43,243 nucleotides of DNA from Fibrobacterota bacterium. Its GTDB lineage: Bacteria > Fibrobacterota > Fibrobacteria > UBA11236. The stretch covers positions 1-43,243 of the forward strand of contig CANKII010000012.1 in the NCBI GenBank assembly GCA_947482115.1, given 5' to 3'. The notes under the pieces were generated by a model. That model searched no databases. It saw nothing but the letters and a program-made list of their open reading frames with translations, and had not been told where the DNA came from. Positions 11,453 to 19,799 of this stretch are shown in pieces (position 1 is the first letter of the stretch; each line of letters begins with the position of its first letter). Position numbers and translations under genes: made by a program.

Positions 11453-12024
11453 CGTGAAGCACCCCAAAGAACAAGTACTGAGAGAATCGTGTAAGCAAAA
11501 TTACGTCCCTGCCAAATCCATACTTTGTTCCATTGCGCTGGGTTTCGATAAGAGCTGGAAACACCGGAGTTTTTCCAACCAAACCAACGCGCAGTTGAAC
11601 GCATGTAATCAGCGTAATCCTTACCCCAATTTATCCGCAGATTATTTTCTTCCCATCGAATGAGAATGGAATGATGGATAATCAATAATGCGATCAAGAG
11701 AAGAGCGATCCACGATGGCAGACAATTTTCAAACAAGATCAATCCTGCGCCAATGAAGATGTTTGCAATGTAAAGCGGATTGCGCGAAAAACGGTAAGGA
11801 CCTTCACGAAGCAATATTGGGGATTCAGTGCGCATCGAATTTCCGTGCGGTCCCAAATAGGCGCCAGCCCAGAATCGAAGAGCGAGTCCTATGATTACGA
11901 GTCCCAGAAATTCCCAATGTAAGGATGCATCACTGTACATCCGCATGCGAACCAATAATCCGAGCAATGCAGCGAGAACATAGCCACGGCCCGCGAACCA
12001 GAGGATGGATAAACGCTGGTTCAC
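11443..12024 (-). CDS. isoprenylcysteine carboxyl methyltransferase / phospholipid methyltransferase family protein
   Basis: About 193 residues with four or five membrane segments. The C-terminal signature GPYRFSRNPLYIAN, followed by a helical hairpin and EENNLRINWGKDYADYM, is that of the ICMT/PEMT fold, which binds S-adenosylmethionine in the membrane and methylates lipids or lipid-linked groups. The start is GTG at 12024, which overlaps the TGA of the ABC transporter gene (GTGA). The longer frame to 12105 would lie wholly inside that gene. Bacterial members have few characterised substrates; given ispH, waaA and the exporter around it, an isoprenoid or envelope-lipid substrate is a reasonable guess only. 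Confidence 0.8.
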   Translation of the reverse strand: MNQRLSILWFAGRGYVLAALLGLLVRMRMYSDASLHWEFLGLVIIGLALRFWAGAYLGPHGNSMRTESPILLREGPYRFSRNPLYIANIFIGAGLILFENCLPSWIALLLIALLIIHHSILIRWEENNLRINWGKDYADYMRSTARWFGWKNSGVSSSYRNPAQWNKVWIWQGRNFAYTILSVLVLWGASRWK

Positions 12025-13634
12025 GTTTGCGGGACAGGATTTTGGGAATGTTTGGCTGCGGTTTCGCTCATTCCTTCGGCGTTCAATGCAAACATCGTGT
12101 CGCAAACTTTCCCTAGAAATGGTTCATGAGATACGACGATGGCGCCGCGCTCCCCCGTGCCCCCGATGGGGGTTAGGGGGTGGCGGCGCCACAGCTTCAA
12201 CACCCCCGCTAAAATCTGTTCCCGTTCATCTCCCGGTAATGCCGTGGTCGGTTCGTCCATCAAAAGAAAGGGTGCATCGGAGGATAGAACCCGCGCCAAC
12301 GCCATGCGTTGGCGTTCACCGCCCGACAATCCCTTTGGGTGTTCGCCCTTGGACAAGAGACGATTGATTTGGAGCAAAGAATCCAAATCGTTCCACCACA
12401 CAGGTTGATTGGATTTTAGGTTGTGAGCCCATTGGGGCCAATCCCATCCCAATGAAACGCGCTGCGGTAAATACGCAACGGCTCCATGATGTCGCGCGGC
12501 TCCGGGCCAGTACACTTGACCTTGTGTAGGGATTTCCACATTCGCAAGTAAACGGAGCAAGGTGGTTTTCCCTGCGCCGTTCGGCCCGGTGATTCCAGTT
12601 ATCATCCGTGCATCGAACTCTGCGGAAAAATTCCGCAATACTTTATGCTGCGGTTCATAACCAAAGTCGACTTGGTGTAATGCGAACTTTTCTCCGCGAG
12701 TATTTATTGCGGGCAGCATTCGCTGTGGTAACGCTTCCCATTCTTTCAGCAGCTTTCCACAATCGTCCAATGCTTGTGTGCCTTGCAAGCTTATGGGATA
12801 ATTCCGTGCGGCTTCGCGGATGGGACGATAGGCCAACAACAACAGGCCGGAGAAAAGAATCCAGCTTTCCCATGCGCCCAAACTCGATCCGCCGATTAAC
12901 ACCAATCCGGCCAAGGCGAAAAAGAATCCGGCTTCGAGCAAAGCGGGGTAACGTGCCTGCGCGGTCCGCCATTGCCATTCGGGTTCCTGGAATTTCCCCA
13001 GCACTTCGTTCAATACTTCGGTAGAGTTTGTTAAACCGATTCCTCCAGAAGTGCTTTCCAGATTTTCGCTGAAAGTTGTGAGCGTTTGTTGTCCTTCCAT
13101 GCGTCCGCGAACTTCTGCGCGTTCCAATGCGCGCAACGATCTGCTGCGCCAGCGCGTGGCCAGCCACGCAGGAATTACGAGAAGAAGAGACATCAACGCG
13201 AGTCGCCATGAAATGAAGAAGAGACAAGGAATTAGAATGAATCCCTGTAGTAACGCGGCTTGAACTCTGCTGCGGGCCAAAAATCCTTCGCCCACGCGCG
13301 GCGCGCTTTCGCCTAGTGCATGTGTGAGCTTTCTTTGCGATTCGGATCGATAAGCCGGAACAGCATGGGATCGCAAAGTGGTCAACAGCTTTTCCCGCAA
13401 ACCGGACACCACATCGCGCATGGATTTCACTTCCAATCCTGCGATTCGATCCTGAAGGAAAAATCGTAATGCAACGAGAACGGAAAGCCAGATTAAAACT
13501 GCGAGTCCACCGCCGCTTAATCCGTGTCGGGCCACGAAAATAAAAGCGGCTTCCGCAATCCCCTGCCCTACTGCCAAAATCAATAATTGGAGTCGGACGG
13601 TTTTGCGAGAGGGAATCAGATCGCGGTAATGCAC
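12021..13634 (-). CDS. ABC exporter-like protein, fused membrane and ATPase domains
   Basis: 537 residues. The N-terminal half has about five or six membrane segments like those of exporter half-transporters. The ATPase domain has Walker A TGPNGAGKTTLLRLL, signature LSGGERQRMALARVL, Walker B PFLLMDEPTTAL and the His-loop VVSHE. The Q-loop reads AYLPQRVSLG. Between the D-loop and His-loop strands there is an odd Pro/Gly-rich insert (roughly RRHPLTPIGGTGERG) encoded exactly by a 52-nt palindrome. The ATG has no clear ribosome site. It heads the leftward cluster ABC, ICMT-like, waaA, ispH, so envelope lipid export is possible, but the cargo is not shown. Confidence 0.83.
   Translation of the reverse strand: MHYRDLIPSRKTVRLQLLILAVGQGIAEAAFIFVARHGLSGGGLAVLIWLSVLVALRFFLQDRIAGLEVKSMRDVVSGLREKLLTTLRSHAVPAYRSESQRKLTHALGESAPRVGEGFLARSRVQAALLQGFILIPCLFFISWRLALMSLLLVIPAWLATRWRSRSLRALERAEVRGRMEGQQTLTTFSENLESTSGGIGLTNSTEVLNEVLGKFQEPEWQWRTAQARYPALLEAGFFFALAGLVLIGGSSLGAWESWILFSGLLLLAYRPIREAARNYPISLQGTQALDDCGKLLKEWEALPQRMLPAINTRGEKFALHQVDFGYEPQHKVLRNFSAEFDARMITGITGPNGAGKTTLLRLLANVEIPTQGQVYWPGAARHHGAVAYLPQRVSLGWDWPQWAHNLKSNQPVWWNDLDSLLQINRLLSKGEHPKGLSGGERQRMALARVLSSDAPFLLMDEPTTALPGDEREQILAGVLKLWRRHPLTPIGGTGERGAIVVSHEPFLGKVCDTMFALNAEGMSETAAKHSQNPVPQT
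12140..12191. repeat. 52-nt palindrome inside an ABC ATPase gene
   Basis: TGGCGCCGC (12140-12148) pairs with GCGGCGCCA (12183-12191). Inside, two CCCCC blocks (12152-12156, 12160-12164) pair with two GGGGG blocks (12168-12172, 12176-12180). The frame stays open through it. The arrangement resembles a REP/MITE-type element captured by the gene. Confidence 0.8.
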
Positions 13635-14100
13635 AGGCTAAAGGTATTTGAATCGCTCATCCAATTTTTTCATCCATCAATTCACGTTAAATCCCCGTTT
13701 AGCCCCCTTTGTGTCCATTTTAGTTAACGGGAAAACGGATGGATTGGAAGAGCGTAAAAATATATTTGGATTTCTTTTTCGCAATGCGATCGAGAGGCTT
13801 TTCTTCCTTAAATGGCAAGGCTTTAACCCGATCGACTTGGGAGTGTTTTTGTAGGCGGATTTTTCAAAAAAAGGGACCGGTGGATCTTCGTATTTTGGTC
13901 TTTAGTAATGACTTATCTCAGGCGGAAAACCGGTTTAAAAATTGCTTGCTTTTTTAAACCCTGAAATAACGGCATAAGCTAGATTCATCCTTTACCCGAA
14001 CTTCAAAACCGGGGTAAAAACCTTTCACATCATCGCGGTGTTGAATCAGGAGGATTTAAAAAGAGGTGAAACAGAAGATTATCACTTAAAGTTTTGGGTT
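13635..14100. other. non-coding AT-rich region
   Basis: No convincing gene. Short frames at 13648-13957 lack ribosome sites and family features. CGGTTTAAAAATTGCT at 13931-13946 keeps the GG and GC of a sigma-54 promoter at the correct 12-base distance with a perfect TTGCT, but its -24 half is poor. A good AGGAGG at 14049-14054 precedes a seven-codon frame (GTG at 14067, ending TAA) just before the tRNA-like element. Neither is called as a gene. Confidence 0.4.
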
Positions 14101-14204
14101 AGCCCTGTCATCTAATGGACAGGTACATCGTGAACAATACCTCGGATAGGTTTGCAAGCCCCGGGATACTCGGTGTGATGTAGGTTCGAATCCTGCCAGG
14201 GTGA
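14101..14204 (+). ncRNA. tRNA-like structured element with a long rod in place of the anticodon arm
   Basis: A canonical T arm is present: GTAGG (14180-14184), loop TTCGAAT, CCTGC (14192-14196). It is followed at once by CAGGG (14197-14201), which pairs with CCCTG (14103-14107), the acceptor-like stem; GGGT just before and ACCC just after extend it past a mismatch. A D-like arm follows the acceptor strand: ATCT (14110-14113), AATGGAC, AGGT (14121-14124). Between the D and T arms are 54 bases instead of about 22. They form a rod: CATC/GATG, ACA/TGT, CTCGG/CCGGG and a tip GGTTTGCAAGCC. No regular five-pair, seven-base anticodon arm can be drawn, no CCA is encoded, and a T run follows at 14214-14219. 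It may be an aberrant tRNA, a tRNA interrupted by an insertion, or a tRNA-like RNA. Confidence 0.5.
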
Positions 14205-14545
14205 CCCCACCCACTTTTTTGCATCGTAGTTGAATTGGTCTAGACCTCATCTTCTACTTATCAAGTAAGTAATGATATGATAAGTCATCCCACCCAAATT
14301 TTGGGTAAAGGAATCATCAAATTGTTCGTGCAAGAACGATTAATTTTTAATCGAATATCTTCATTCTGATAAAATTTCAACGATCTCCTTTCAAATCAAC
14401 TCCTTACTTGAAGTCGATCCCAGCGGCTTAAACCGTGTTCAGAATCTCATAATTTTCAATAATTCTTATTGAATAAAACTATTCCATTTTGTTTCGAAAC
14501 GAAACGCATCTCGTATTTCATCCCGAATACTCCCCATGTAAGTAC
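14205..14545. other. non-coding AT-rich region upstream of groES
   Basis: No gene is seen. Small hairpins include ACCCAA/TTGGGT (14292-14306), CGATTAA/TTAATCG near 14338-14354 and TTCAATAA/TTATTGAA (14455-14473). ACTTATC and GATAAGT form a looser pair around 14257-14286. They could belong to untranslated RNA or be AT-rich chance palindromes. Confidence 0.4.
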
Positions 14546-14574
14546 TTGACTTATCAATCCTTGCATGGTAATTT
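14546..14574 (+). promoter_or_regulatory. groESL promoter, sigma-70 type
   Basis: TTGACT (14546-14551), 17-base spacer, TAATTT (14569-14574). Transcription would start near 14581, just before the CIRCE operator, which is the classical arrangement for HrcA repression. Confidence 0.8.
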
Positions 14575-14585
14575 GACCCCACCTT

Positions 14586-14612
14586 TTAGCACTCCACGAC
14601 CCTAACTGCTAA
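14586..14612. promoter_or_regulatory. CIRCE operator (HrcA binding site)
   Basis: TTAGCACTC (14586-14594), nine-base spacer, AACTGCTAA (14604-14612). The consensus is TTAGCACTC-N9-GAGTGCTAA: the left arm is perfect and the right arm matches seven of nine. HrcA is encoded at 17665-18717, so an autochthonous repressor exists. No second copy is seen before hrcA or dnaK. Confidence 0.88.
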
Positions 14613-14664
14613 TGTACGGGTCTATACGGAGAGCCGAAAAATTCACACAAAAAGGAGAAAAAAC

Positions 14665-14949
14665 ATGAAGGTCAAACCGCTTGCTGACCGCGTTCTTGTC
14701 GAAGCCCTCGAGGCCGCCGAGAAAACCGCTGGCGGGATTTACATCCCGGACAACGCCAAAGAAAAACCCCAGAAGGGCAAAGTGATTGCCGCCGGACCGG
14801 GCAAAGCCTCGGACACGGGATCCATCGTGAAGATGGAAGTCAAAGTCGGCGATGTCATACTCTACGGAAAATATTCGGGCACCGAAGTTACCGTGGACGG
14901 AAAAGAATACCTGATCATGCGTGAGAGCGATATTCTCGCCATCATCTAA
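14665..14949 (+). CDS. groES: co-chaperonin GroES
   Basis: 94-residue lid of the GroEL folding chamber, with [45 protein letters not shown] covering the conserved barrel and the mobile loop (KTAGGIYIP). The ribosome site AAAGGAG is ideal. Transcribed from the CIRCE-controlled promoter about 85 bases upstream, and followed 58 bases later by groEL. Confidence 0.97.
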   Translation: MKVKPLADRVLVEALEAAEKTAGGIYIPDNAKEKPQKGKVIAAGPGKASDTGSIVKMEVKVGDVILYGKYSGTEVTVDGKEYLIMRESDILAII

Positions 14950-15007
14950 ACACAAAAGTTTTCACAAAAAAGTTTCACAGACAATTTTTTAACAGGAGTC
15001 AAACAAC

Positions 15008-16651
15008 ATGGCAAAGCAACTCATATTTGATGCCGCTGCTCGCGCGGCGCTCAAGCGCGGCGTGGACAAGCTCGCGAACGCCGTCAAAATCACCCTCGGC
15101 CCCAAGGGCCGCAACGTGGTCATTGCGAAGAGCTTCGGTTCCCCCTCCAGCACCAAGGACGGCGTGTCCGTGGCGAAGGAAATCGAACTCGAAGATCCGT
15201 TTGAAAACATGGGCGCACAGCTTGTGAAGGAAGTCGCTTCAAAGACTTCCGACATCGCGGGCGACGGCACCACGACTGCCACGGTATTGGCGCAGGCCAT
15301 CGTTACCGAAGGTTTGAAGAACGTCATCGCCGGAGCCTCCCCCATTGATCTCAAGCGCGGCATCGACATCGCGATTGAGGCCATGGTCAAGGAAATCGAC
15401 AAGATGTCCAAGCCCGTCAAAACGAGAGAAGACTGGGCGAAAGTCGCAGCCATTTCCGCCAACAACGAAATGGAAATCGGCGAGCTCATCGCCAGCGCCA
15501 TGGAAAAAGTCGGCAAGGACGGCGTGATTCAAGTCGAAGAGGCGAAATCCTCCGAGACCAATCTGCGCGTGACCGAAGGAATGCTTTTTGATCGCGGTTA
15601 CGTGTCGCCTTACTTCGTCACCAATCCAGATTCCATGGAAGCGATTTTGGAAAACGCCCTCATTCTGATCTACGACAAGAAGATCAGCAGCATGAAGGAT
15701 CTCCTTCCCATTCTCGAGAAGGTTGCCCAAAGCGGCAAGCCTTTGATCATCATCGCCGAAGACATCGACGGTGAAGCGCTCGCGACCTTGGTCGTGAACA
15801 AATTGCGCGGCACGCTCAAGGTTTGTGCCGTCAAGGCTCCTGGCTTCGGTGATCGCCGCAAGGCCATGCTCGAAGACATCGCCGTCCTCACCGGCGGTCG
15901 CGTGATCTCCGAGGAAACCGGTCTCAAGCTGGACAACACCACCATGGATGATCTCGGCAAGGCCAAGACCGTCAATGTGGACAAGGACAATACCACCATC
16001 ATCGACGGTGGTGGAAAGCCTTCCGACATCAAGGGCCGTGTCGCTCAAATCAAGCGTCAGATCGAAGAAACCACTTCGGACTATGACAAAGAAAAACTGC
16101 AAGAACGTCTGGCCAAACTGGCCGGCGGTGTTGCGGTGATCGAAGTCGGTGCGGTGACGGAAACGGCGATGAAGGAAAAGAAGGATCGCGTGGACGATGC
16201 CCTGCATGCAACTCGCGCTGCTGTTGAAAGCGGCGTGGTGGCAGGCGGCGGTGTGGCTTTGATCCGTGCGGTCAAGGCTCTCGACGGCCTCAACCTCGAA
16301 GGCGATCAGGCCATTGGCGTTGCCATTGTGCGTCGTGCCATCGAAGAACCCCTTCGCCAAATCGCCTTCAACGCAGGCGCCGAGCCTTCGGTGGTTGCGA
16401 ACAAGGTGAAAGAAGGTAAGGGCGATTACGGATACAATGCCCGCACCGGCGAGTATGTGAACTTGATCGCCGACGGCGTCATTGATCCCGCCAAGGTTAC
16501 GACTACGGCCCTTCGCAATGCCGCATCCATTGCCGGACTTTTACTCACCACGGATTGTCTCGTGGCCGAGAAGAAGGAAGACAAGGGCGGTAAAGGTGGC
16601 GGTGGTATGGGCGGAATGGGTGGCATGGGCGGTATGGACGACATGATGTAG
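15008..16651 (+). CDS. groL: chaperonin GroEL
   Basis: 547 residues, full family length. Contains the ATP-site motifs [11 protein letters not shown] and [14 protein letters not shown], the apical-domain region around residues 190-375, VEEGVVAGGG-like [15 protein letters not shown], and the flexible C-terminal GGM repeat tail ([18 protein letters not shown]). AGGAG lies upstream of the ATG. It forms an operon with groES and ends at an intrinsic terminator. Cytoplasmic folding chamber, induced on heat stress when HrcA is released from CIRCE. Confidence 0.98.
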   Translation: MAKQLIFDAAARAALKRGVDKLANAVKITLGPKGRNVVIAKSFGSPSSTKDGVSVAKEIELEDPFENMGAQLVKEVASKTSDIAGDGTTTATVLAQAIVTEGLKNVIAGASPIDLKRGIDIAIEAMVKEIDKMSKPVKTREDWAKVAAISANNEMEIGELIASAMEKVGKDGVIQVEEAKSSETNLRVTEGMLFDRGYVSPYFVTNPDSMEAILENALILIYDKKISSMKDLLPILEKVAQSGKPLIIIAEDIDGEALATLVVNKLRGTLKVCAVKAPGFGDRRKAMLEDIAVLTGGRVISEETGLKLDNTTMDDLGKAKTVNVDKDNTTIIDGGGKPSDIKGRVAQIKRQIEETTSDYDKEKLQERLAKLAGGVAVIEVGAVTETAMKEKKDRVDDALHATRAAVESGVVAGGGVALIRAVKALDGLNLEGDQAIGVAIVRRAIEEPLRQIAFNAGAEPSVVANKVKEGKGDYGYNARTGEYVNLIADGVIDPAKVTTTALRNAASIAGLLLTTDCLVAEKKEDKGGKGGGGMGGMGGMGGMDDMM

Positions 16652-16691
16652 TCCAGACCGTCTTCGGGCGGAATGGATTGCATTGAAGCTT

Positions 16692-16728
16692 AAAGTCCCT
16701 CAGTCGAAATTCGATTGGGGGACTTTTT
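16692..16728 (+). terminator. groESL terminator
   Basis: AAAGTCCC (16692-16699) pairs with GGGACTTT (16719-16726); the interior TCGA/TCGA lengthens the stem. The closing T run (16724-16728) follows on the plus strand. It separates groESL from orf302-hrcA. Confidence 0.85.
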
Positions 16729-16755
16729 GTTTGATGAAATCGATAGGAGAATGAA

Positions 16756-17664
16756 ATGCTGAAAGCTTTAATCACAATAATTATCTCCATCCCGTCAGCC
16801 GTCCTGATTACGATCGGCATATTCAAATTTTGGTTTCTCGAAAGAATCAAAAGAAGCGTTGAATTTGAGTACTCAAAAAAACTTCTCGATTATAAATCGA
16901 AACTTGACTTGGATGTGGAAAGATTGCTCCATGATTATAAATCGAAACTCGATTTAGAAGCTCAAAGGCAGCTTATAGAGACCAGAAATAACATCGAGAA
17001 AAACGCAATAATTCAAGGTGTCGGTAACAAGGCATTTGAAGAAATAAACAAGATTTCCATGGAAAAAAAGGTTGGCGCGGTTCATGTTGTCTGGCAGGCA
17101 GTAATAGCACTTCGAACAATTTTTCCACCAATCGCGACTCTAATCGACACCTTTCCTCGTGAACAGTTTGGTCTTTATACCGCAATTAAAAACAGCCCCA
17201 ATTTTGACCTGCTTAAAGGTGAGGTTGTAGGTGAGCAGTTCAAAAAAACTATGAGTGAAAAGGTGAATTTAGTTGAGGAACAAAGAATCTATCTGGGAGA
17301 GTACGTCTGGAATCTTTATCACGCACTTATGACGATCATGATGTCCTGTTATTTGGCCATACATTTTGAAACTGATGATGAAAAGGTCGTTACTTGGTAT
17401 GAAAACTCTCTAGTCAAAGGTCTCGTTGAAGTAATCTTCAGCTCTGAGGAGTTGAATCGCTATCAGTCTCGAAACGCTGGGAAGCAAACGATTATTAGAG
17501 ATGTTTTAGAACGAAAGATCTTAGAGGGGTTGACGCAAATTATTTCATCGGAGAAAGTTACGGAAGAAGCACTCAAGCAGGCCGAGAAAATCCAAGAGAT
17601 TGCCAAGAAAATGGACGCGCAGCAAGCGGCTCAACGAGCAAAGGTCCAAGTGGGTGTAACCTAA
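16756..17664 (+). CDS. membrane-anchored coiled-coil protein of unknown function
   Basis: 302 residues; AGGAG precedes the ATG. A single N-terminal membrane helix (ALITIIISIPSAVLITIGIFKFWFL) is followed by a charged helical region with a 15-residue tandem repeat (DYKSKLDLDVERLLH, then DYKSKLDLEAQRQL), then a globular part of about 180 residues with several Trp and Tyr, and a Gln/Lys-rich C-terminal helix. No family was recognised. Codon use is visibly more AT-rich than in groEL or dnaK. Its stop codon is followed directly, without a gap, by the hrcA ATG, so it is now part of the heat-shock operon. This looks like an acquired gene between groEL and hrcA. Confidence 0.8.
   Translation: MLKALITIIISIPSAVLITIGIFKFWFLERIKRSVEFEYSKKLLDYKSKLDLDVERLLHDYKSKLDLEAQRQLIETRNNIEKNAIIQGVGNKAFEEINKISMEKKVGAVHVVWQAVIALRTIFPPIATLIDTFPREQFGLYTAIKNSPNFDLLKGEVVGEQFKKTMSEKVNLVEEQRIYLGEYVWNLYHALMTIMMSCYLAIHFETDDEKVVTWYENSLVKGLVEVIFSSEELNRYQSRNAGKQTIIRDVLERKILEGLTQIISSEKVTEEALKQAEKIQEIAKKMDAQQAAQRAKVQVGVT
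16888..16968 (+). repeat. 45-nt tandem repeat in orf302
   Basis: GATTATAAATCGAAACT at 16888 recurs at 16933 with period 45, giving the 15-residue DYKSKLDL repeat. The first 17 bases are identical; the rest has drifted mainly at third positions, so the duplication is not recent. Confidence 0.75.
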
Positions 17665-18717
17665 ATGACTGATGGTTCATTAAATCCCCGACAGAAGCAG
17701 GTCCTTACTGCCATCGTCGATCATTATATCGTCAAAGCCGAACCTGTGTCTTCCAAAGTGCTGAGTCAAAGCGCCGTGTTGCGCGCCAGCAGTGCCACCA
17801 TTCGCAATACCATGGCCGAACTTGAAGATATCGGAATGGTGGAACAGCCGCATACTTCTTCCGGTCGTCTGCCTACGAATCTTGGTTATCGAACCTATGT
17901 CGATGAGTTGATGTACCCCGAACCGTTGCATGCCGAAGATCGACAGGCTTTGGATCAAGTCTCTGCCATGGATCAAAGCGACGAAGCTTTGATGGCGATG
18001 GCGGCAAAAACGTTGGCTGACATGACCCGGTTTTTGGGGTTGGTGATTCCTCCTGCCCGTGATCCCACCTTCCGAAAAATTTCTCTCATCCCGGTCGAGG
18101 AGGGGAAAATCGTCTTGGTGCTGACCAGTTCTGAAACCGAGGTCCGGTCTTTGCTTTTGGATTCCGGGTCGGAAATGTCGATTTTTAGGTTGGAAAGCAT
18201 TGCAAACCGTCTAAATCAGACGATGAACGGGAAACCCGTTTCATTATTGAACGATTATCTAGATTCTTCTCAGGAAACAGCCGGTTCGAGGGACGAAATT
18301 CAAGCATTGGACATTTTGAATCGTTCCATTCTGAAACTGACGAGAACAAAAAGCGGAGATGAGATTTTTGTTTACGGTGCCAAGAATCTTTTGAACCGCC
18401 AGGATTTCAACAAAATCGAGGATATCAGCCCGATTTTGGAGCTGATGGATTCGAAAATCACTCTGGTACACTTGTTGCGTCAACAGGCTGATATTGAAGG
18501 AGTTCACGTGACGGTGGGAGAAGAGCATCAGGAAGATGGCAGTCTTTTCCGCAGCCTTTCACTGGTGACCTCGGCCTTTACCTCGGGCGGCTCACAGGGA
18601 GTGGTCGGAGTGTTGGGTCCCAAAAGAATGCCTTATGCCCGGTTGGTTCCGGTGGTGGATTATGCCGCCAAGGTCTTGAGTCGAAAACATGAAAACGATG
18701 GAAAAGAAAACACATGA
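17665..18717 (+). CDS. hrcA: heat-inducible transcription repressor HrcA
   Basis: 350-residue repressor that binds CIRCE and needs GroEL to stay folded. The N-terminal winged helix (LNPRQKQVLTAIVDHYI, KAEPVSSKVLSQ, SATIRNTMAELEDIGMVEQPHTSSGRLPTNLGYRTYVDELM) is diagnostic. The GAF-like middle and the C-terminal VVGVLGPKRMPYARLVPVVDYAAKVLS are also typical. The ATG abuts the stop of orf302 and the TGA overlaps the grpE ATG. The probable target is the CIRCE element before groES, giving a feedback circuit inside the window. Confidence 0.96.
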   Translation: MTDGSLNPRQKQVLTAIVDHYIVKAEPVSSKVLSQSAVLRASSATIRNTMAELEDIGMVEQPHTSSGRLPTNLGYRTYVDELMYPEPLHAEDRQALDQVSAMDQSDEALMAMAAKTLADMTRFLGLVIPPARDPTFRKISLIPVEEGKIVLVLTSSETEVRSLLLDSGSEMSIFRLESIANRLNQTMNGKPVSLLNDYLDSSQETAGSRDEIQALDILNRSILKLTRTKSGDEIFVYGAKNLLNRQDFNKIEDISPILELMDSKITLVHLLRQQADIEGVHVTVGEEHQEDGSLFRSLSLVTSAFTSGGSQGVVGVLGPKRMPYARLVPVVDYAAKVLSRKHENDGKENT

Positions 18718-19262
18718 GCGAATCGTCTGAAGAACAAAAAGAACAGAGCGCGGAATCGATGGAAGAGGAGGCTCTCGTCGAGTCTTCAACGGACGCCTTG
18801 TTCGCGGAGAATCCCAAACCGGGGGCCGAATTGAAAGAACTTCAGGACAAACATGTGCGATTGTATGCGGAGTTTGAAAACTTCCGCCGCCGCACCGCGA
18901 AGGAAAGTTTTGAGCTGATGGCCACGGCGAACGCCCGGTTGATCGAAAAGCTCACGGAAGTGCTGGACAATTTTCAACGCGCCTTTGATCCGCAAAACAA
19001 AAGCGCTTCGGCAGAGGATTTTGAAAAAGGTGTTCGACTGATTTACGGCCGATTCAAGCAATTGCTTGAGGACGAGGGACTTGAGGAAATTGATCCCGTC
19101 GGCACAGAGTTTGATCCGAATGTGCATGATGCCCTGTTGCAACAGCCCAGCGATAAAGTGGCTGAAAACCACATCATCCAGACGGTGCAAAAGGGTTACA
19201 AGTTGAAATCGAAAATCCTGAAACACGCAAAGGTCATCGTGTCCAAGGGCAAGGAATCCTAA
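18714..19262 (+). CDS. grpE: nucleotide exchange factor GrpE
   Basis: 182 residues: an acidic N-terminal tail, a long helix with LYAEFENFRRRTAKES, then the beta domain with DPNVHDALLQQPSD (usually FDPNLHEAV) and the closing VQKGYKLKSKILKHAKVIVSK. It releases ADP from DnaK. It starts within an ATGA overlap with hrcA, so translation is coupled. The downstream partner dnaK is separated by two small accessory genes. Confidence 0.95.
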   Translation: MSESSEEQKEQSAESMEEEALVESSTDALFAENPKPGAELKELQDKHVRLYAEFENFRRRTAKESFELMATANARLIEKLTEVLDNFQRAFDPQNKSASAEDFEKGVRLIYGRFKQLLEDEGLEEIDPVGTEFDPNVHDALLQQPSDKVAENHIIQTVQKGYKLKSKILKHAKVIVSKGKES

Positions 19263-19304
19263 TTGGGATAAATATTAGGAAAGAACAAGACGAGAGGAAA
19301 ATCC

Positions 19305-19604
19305 ATGAACGTGAGCACAAGAGATCGAAACAATATGCTTGTCTTTATTTACACTCAGAATCGAGATTTGCTGATAGCCGATGGACGCGTAGATGCTGCA
19401 ATTGAGTTAGAACGTTTTGAAGTGACCGAATCCATGATAGGGGCCGCAAAAGGAACGATTGGAAATAAAGGTACTGTATTTGTTTATGCCGAAATTGGAA
19501 CGGAGGAAACTTCCGTTGAACAAGATCAGCTACTTCTAACGATCCGATCTGAGACGGAATTGGATAAATGGCTCTCTAGCAAGGGTCTTCACACAGGGTT
19601 TTAA
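19305..19604 (+). CDS. hypothetical protein (99 aa)
   Basis: GAGAGG precedes the ATG at good spacing. The sequence is mixed alpha/beta, without a signal peptide or membrane segment (core EVTESMIGAAKGTIGNKGTVFVYAEIGTEE). No family was recognised. It sits between grpE and dnaK, more AT-rich than either, and is followed 15 bases later by a YodC-like gene, so the pair may have entered the operon together. Two-gene units of this size invite a toxin-antitoxin guess, but nothing in the sequence supports it specifically. Confidence 0.7.
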   Translation: MNVSTRDRNNMLVFIYTQNRDLLIADGRVDAAIELERFEVTESMIGAAKGTIGNKGTVFVYAEIGTEETSVEQDQLLLTIRSETELDKWLSSKGLHTGF

Positions 19605-19619
19605 TAAGGAGGGTAACGA

Positions 19620-19799
19620 ATGAGTAAAAATACCATCAATCCTGGCGATGTAGTTCATCTTAAAAGTGGTGGCCCTCGAATGACGGTCGAATGGGCCGAA
19701 GATGGCAGAGCATTGTGTACATGGTTTGACAAGGCAGACGCAAAAGAAAAAGTGTTTGCTATTGAGCAATTGGAGCTGGTCAGCAATAGCGCTAGCTAG
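19620..19799 (+). CDS. YodC-like small protein (DUF2158 family)
   Basis: 59 residues starting at an ATG behind a perfect AAGGAGG. The sequence [20 protein letters not shown], then [20 protein letters not shown], matches the short SH3-like DUF2158 fold known from E. coli YodC: a GD-V-LKSGGP-MTV start, a C-x-WF motif and a terminal EL-L segment. Function of the family is unknown. It lies between orf99 and dnaK; about 95 bases follow before dnaK, containing a GCTGGCC...GGCCAGC pair. Confidence 0.85.
   Translation: MSKNTINPGDVVHLKSGGPRMTVEWAEDGRALCTWFDKADAKEKVFAIEQLELVSNSAS

Noticed and set aside
13931-13946. CGGTTTAAAAATTGCT as a sigma-54 promoter for the tRNA-like RNA
   Set aside because: Only GG and the -12 half fit; the -24 half is poor and the distance to the RNA is about 150 bases.
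13648-13957. Short frames in the 13.6-14.0 kb spacer
   Set aside because: No ribosome sites, no family resemblance, AT-rich and overlapping one another.
14292-14306. ACCCAAATTTTGGGT, similar to the regulator repeat AACCCATTTGGGTT
   Set aside because: Arms point the other way round (ACCCAA/TTGGGT with a different centre), no consensus sigma-54 promoter follows at the right distance.
15239-16360. 373-residue open frame opposite groEL
   Set aside because: Shadow of a highly biased coding frame; the His/Phe/Gly-rich composition is typical of such antisense frames.
19305-19799. Toxin-antitoxin pair between grpE and dnaK
   Set aside because: Size and pairing fit, but neither sequence shows toxin or antitoxin motifs, and the second is DUF2158-like.
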